From contig JAJCZU010000002.1 of assembly GCA_029262235.1 (NCBI GenBank), forward strand, positions 1,116,001 through 1,180,000: a stretch of 64,000 nt of DNA, in the 5' to 3' direction. The DNA is from Candidatus Eiseniibacteriota bacterium. Lineage in GTDB: Bacteria; Orphanbacterota; Orphanbacteria; Orphanbacterales; Orphanbacteraceae. Position numbers and translations under genes: made by a program. The notes below the pieces were generated by a model. The model saw nothing but the letters and a program-made list of their open reading frames with translations, made no database searches and was not told the origin of the DNA. Below, piece by piece: positions 62,487 to 64,000 of the stretch; position 1 is the first letter of the stretch, and each line of letters opens with the position of its first letter.

Positions 62487-63536
62487 CTATTCCTGTGCGG
62501 GCGCATCCTTTTCGCGCCGCGCATTGGCCAGACGATCGTCGTACCAGGACGCGAAGAACTGCGCCCATGACGGACGCCGGCGAATCGCTTCCCACCAGTC
62601 CGCGTTATCCCTGTACCACGCCACCGTTCTGTCGATCCCGCCTTCGAATGAAACCGCGGGCTTCCAGCCGAGGTCGCGTTCGATTTTCGCAGGGTCGATC
62701 GCATAGCGCCAGTCGTGGCCGGGTCGGTCCTTCACGAAGCGGATGAGTTCCGGCGACCGACCGAGACGCGTCAGAATCTCACGGACGATTTCGAGGTTCG
62801 GGCGTTCCGCGCGCGATCCGATATTGTAGACATCGCCGATCGTTCCCTTCTCGAGCACCGCGTGGATCGCCGCGCAGTGATCCTCCACGAAAATCCAGTC
62901 GCGCACGTTCGAACCGTCGCCGTAAACGGGCAGCGTCTTCTCTTCGAGCGCCCGGATCGTCATGAGCGGGATCAGCTTTTCGGGAAACTGGAACGGCCCG
63001 TAGTTGTTGCAGCAGCGGGTGACCATGGCGGGTACACCGTGCGTCTCGACATACGAACGCACGAAGAGATCCGCGGCGGCCTTGCTCGCGGCATACGGGC
63101 TGTTCGGCTGAATAGGGCTGCTCTCGGAGAACGCGCCGGTCTCGCCGAGCGAGCCGTACACTTCGTCGGTGGAGATCTGAACGAAGCGCGACGGCTTGTG
63201 AACACGGGCGGCTTCGAGAAGAACGAGCGTGCCTTCCACGTTCGTCCTGTAAAACGACGAGGCGTCGAGAATGCTGCGGTCGACGTGCGACTCGGCCGCG
63301 AAATGAACGACGGCGTCACAGCCGCGCATGACCGCGTCCACCGCTTTCGCGTCGGCAATGTCGCCCTGCACGAACCGGTAGCGGGGATCACTTTCAACAT
63401 CCCGCAGGTTCTCTTCGTTCGCCACTTCCGTAAGCTTGTCGAAGTTGACCACCTGCGCGTCAGGACGGTTCGCGAGCACCCAGTGCACGTAATTCGAACC
63501 GATGAAGCCGGCGCCGCCTGTCACGAGAAGCTTCAC
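62487..63536 (-). CDS. rfbB: dTDP-glucose 4,6-dehydratase
   Basis: RfbB converts dTDP-glucose to dTDP-4-keto-6-deoxyglucose for rhamnose and other deoxysugars. The 349-residue SDR enzyme shows TGGAGFIGSNYVHW, STDEVYGSLGE, the catalytic YAASKAAAD and RCCNNYGPFQFPEK. GTG 63536 forms a GTGA overlap with the upstream nucleotidyltransferase. A longer frame to 63626 would run inside that gene. Confidence 0.93.
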   Translation of the reverse strand: MKLLVTGGAGFIGSNYVHWVLANRPDAQVVNFDKLTEVANEENLRDVESDPRYRFVQGDIADAKAVDAVMRGCDAVVHFAAESHVDRSILDASSFYRTNVEGTLVLLEAARVHKPSRFVQISTDEVYGSLGETGAFSESSPIQPNSPYAASKAAADLFVRSYVETHGVPAMVTRCCNNYGPFQFPEKLIPLMTIRALEEKTLPVYGDGSNVRDWIFVEDHCAAIHAVLEKGTIGDVYNIGSRAERPNLEIVREILTRLGRSPELIRFVKDRPGHDWRYAIDPAKIERDLGWKPAVSFEGGIDRTVAWYRDNADWWEAIRRRPSWAQFFASWYDDRLANARREKDAPAQE

Positions 63537-64000
63537 GACATCTTCTTCCTGGCCACGAGTTCGTTCGCGCGGTAGAGGGAGGGGAATGTGCCGGCATCCG
63601 TCCACCATCCCTCGAGTTCGTTCCACGTGAGTTCGCCGCGGTCAATGTACGCGTTGTTCACGTCGGTGATCTCGAGTTCGCCCCGGTCGGACGGCCGCAG
63701 CGTCTTGATGATTTCGAAAACGTTCGCATCGTAGAGATACACACCGGTTACGGCGTAGTGGGAGAGAGGCGTTTTCGGCTTCTCGACGATCCGCACCACG
63801 CGATCGCCATCGAGTTCGGCAACACCGAAGCGTTCCGGATCGCTCACTTCCTTGAGCAGGATCTTCGCGCCGCGCTTCTGTTTCGCGAAATCTTCGACAG
63901 CCCCGCGAATGCTCGACTCGATAATGTTGTCGCCGAGAATGACGCACACCGGATCGCCGCCCGCGAAGTACGCGGCCAGCCCGAGGGCTTCGGCGATGCC
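63533..64000 (-). CDS. rfbA: Sugar nucleotidyltransferase (glucose-1-phosphate thymidylyltransferase-like), partial
   Basis: The last ~155 residues of a nucleotidyltransferase are visible; the N-terminus lies beyond 64000. Motifs include GIAEALGLAAYF, PVCVILGDNIIESS, VEKPKTPLSHYAVTGVYLYD and the C-terminal WWTDAGTFPSLYRANEL. The frame is open to the window end. Adjacency to rfbB supports a dTDP-glucose role. The protein ends soon after the WTDAGT motif, as in the short forms of this family. Confidence 0.87.
   Translation of the reverse strand, partial: GIAEALGLAAYFAGGDPVCVILGDNIIESSIRGAVEDFAKQKRGAKILLKEVSDPERFGVAELDGDRVVRIVEKPKTPLSHYAVTGVYLYDANVFEIIKTLRPSDRGELEITDVNNAYIDRGELTWNELEGWWTDAGTFPSLYRANELVARKKMS

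Noticed and set aside
1-64000. tRNA, rRNA, CRISPR arrays, insertion sequences, phage genes or attachment sites
   Set aside because: All gaps are short and were read through; none holds cloverleaf-like sequence, regular spaced repeats, transposase or integrase motifs.

Overview
The window is 64 kb of GC-rich, tightly packed bacterial chromosome, with no non-coding gap longer than about 190 bases. It carries a complete set of diderm envelope genes: BamA, Skp/OmpH, LolC/E-LolD, a LolB-like lipoprotein, LpxD, fused LpxC/FabZ, LpxA, LpxB, LpxK, WaaA, MsbA and two GT9 heptosyltransferase-like enzymes. It also carries modules best known from Firmicutes: McsA-McsB-ClpC and the bacillithiol enzymes BshA and BshC. 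The LpxC-FabZ fusion, DUF4837 and DUF4292/LolB-like lipoproteins and a FadL/PorV-like porin fit the FCB side of the tree (Gemmatimonadota, Latescibacterota, Krumholzibacteriota, Eisenbacteria and similar). I cannot fix the phylum from sequence alone. It looks like a core chromosome segment: I found no IS element, phage gene, CRISPR array, tRNA or rRNA.

Layout. 1-3219 (+): the 3' part of a DUF3604/PHP-like protein and an unrecognised protein with a nuclease-like but degenerate core. 3245-6917 (-): an exopolysaccharide-type module (deacetylase-like protein, hexapeptide acetyltransferase, flippase). 6988-9875: panE (+), converging on a lipoprotein plus outer-membrane porin pair (-). 10053-13964 (+): TPR protein, LolB-like lipoprotein, ECF sigma factor, membrane anti-sigma protein. 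14009-21472 (+): DUF4837 lipoprotein, aroB, TPR protein, aroQ, efp, accB, pilT, accC, thiE. 21453-30495 (+): ftsK, HAD phosphatase, rimO, polA, coaE, prfB with its programmed frameshift. 30560-38198 (+): lysS, lolC/E, lolD, mcsA, mcsB, clpC. 38230-41178 (+): bamA and skp. 41293-62479 (+): 21 genes, mostly with 4-nt stop/start overlaps, for lipid A, Kdo and core synthesis and export. Embedded among them are nadB, the two AmmeMemoRadiSam proteins, a SAM hydrolase, bshC and bshA. 62487-64000 (-): dTDP-sugar genes (rfbB, partial nucleotidyltransferase).

How it fits together. The right half is an envelope factory: lipid A is built (LpxD, LpxC/FabZ, LpxA, LpxB, LpxK), decorated with Kdo and core sugars (WaaA, GT9, GmhB-like), flipped by MsbA, and supported by BamA/Skp and Lol machinery. 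Cofactor genes (NAD, bacillithiol, CoA) and translation factors (EF-P, RF2, LysRS, RimO) sit between. Adjacent genes repeatedly share ATGA, GTGA or TTGA junctions. This pattern helps choose starts, and it supports an unusual CTG start for thiE. Several credible sigma70-type promoters resembling TTGACG-N17-TATATT are visible.

Most worth a second look: a textbook terminator hairpin lying inside the bamA signal-peptide coding region; a hairpin that buries the pilT ribosome-binding region between accB and accC; the AmmeMemoRadiSam/SAM hydrolase/bacillithiol block inside the LPS operon; McsAB-ClpC in an LPS-bearing cell; and a small CXXCH lipoprotein paired with a porin. No clearly new multi-gene system stands out.
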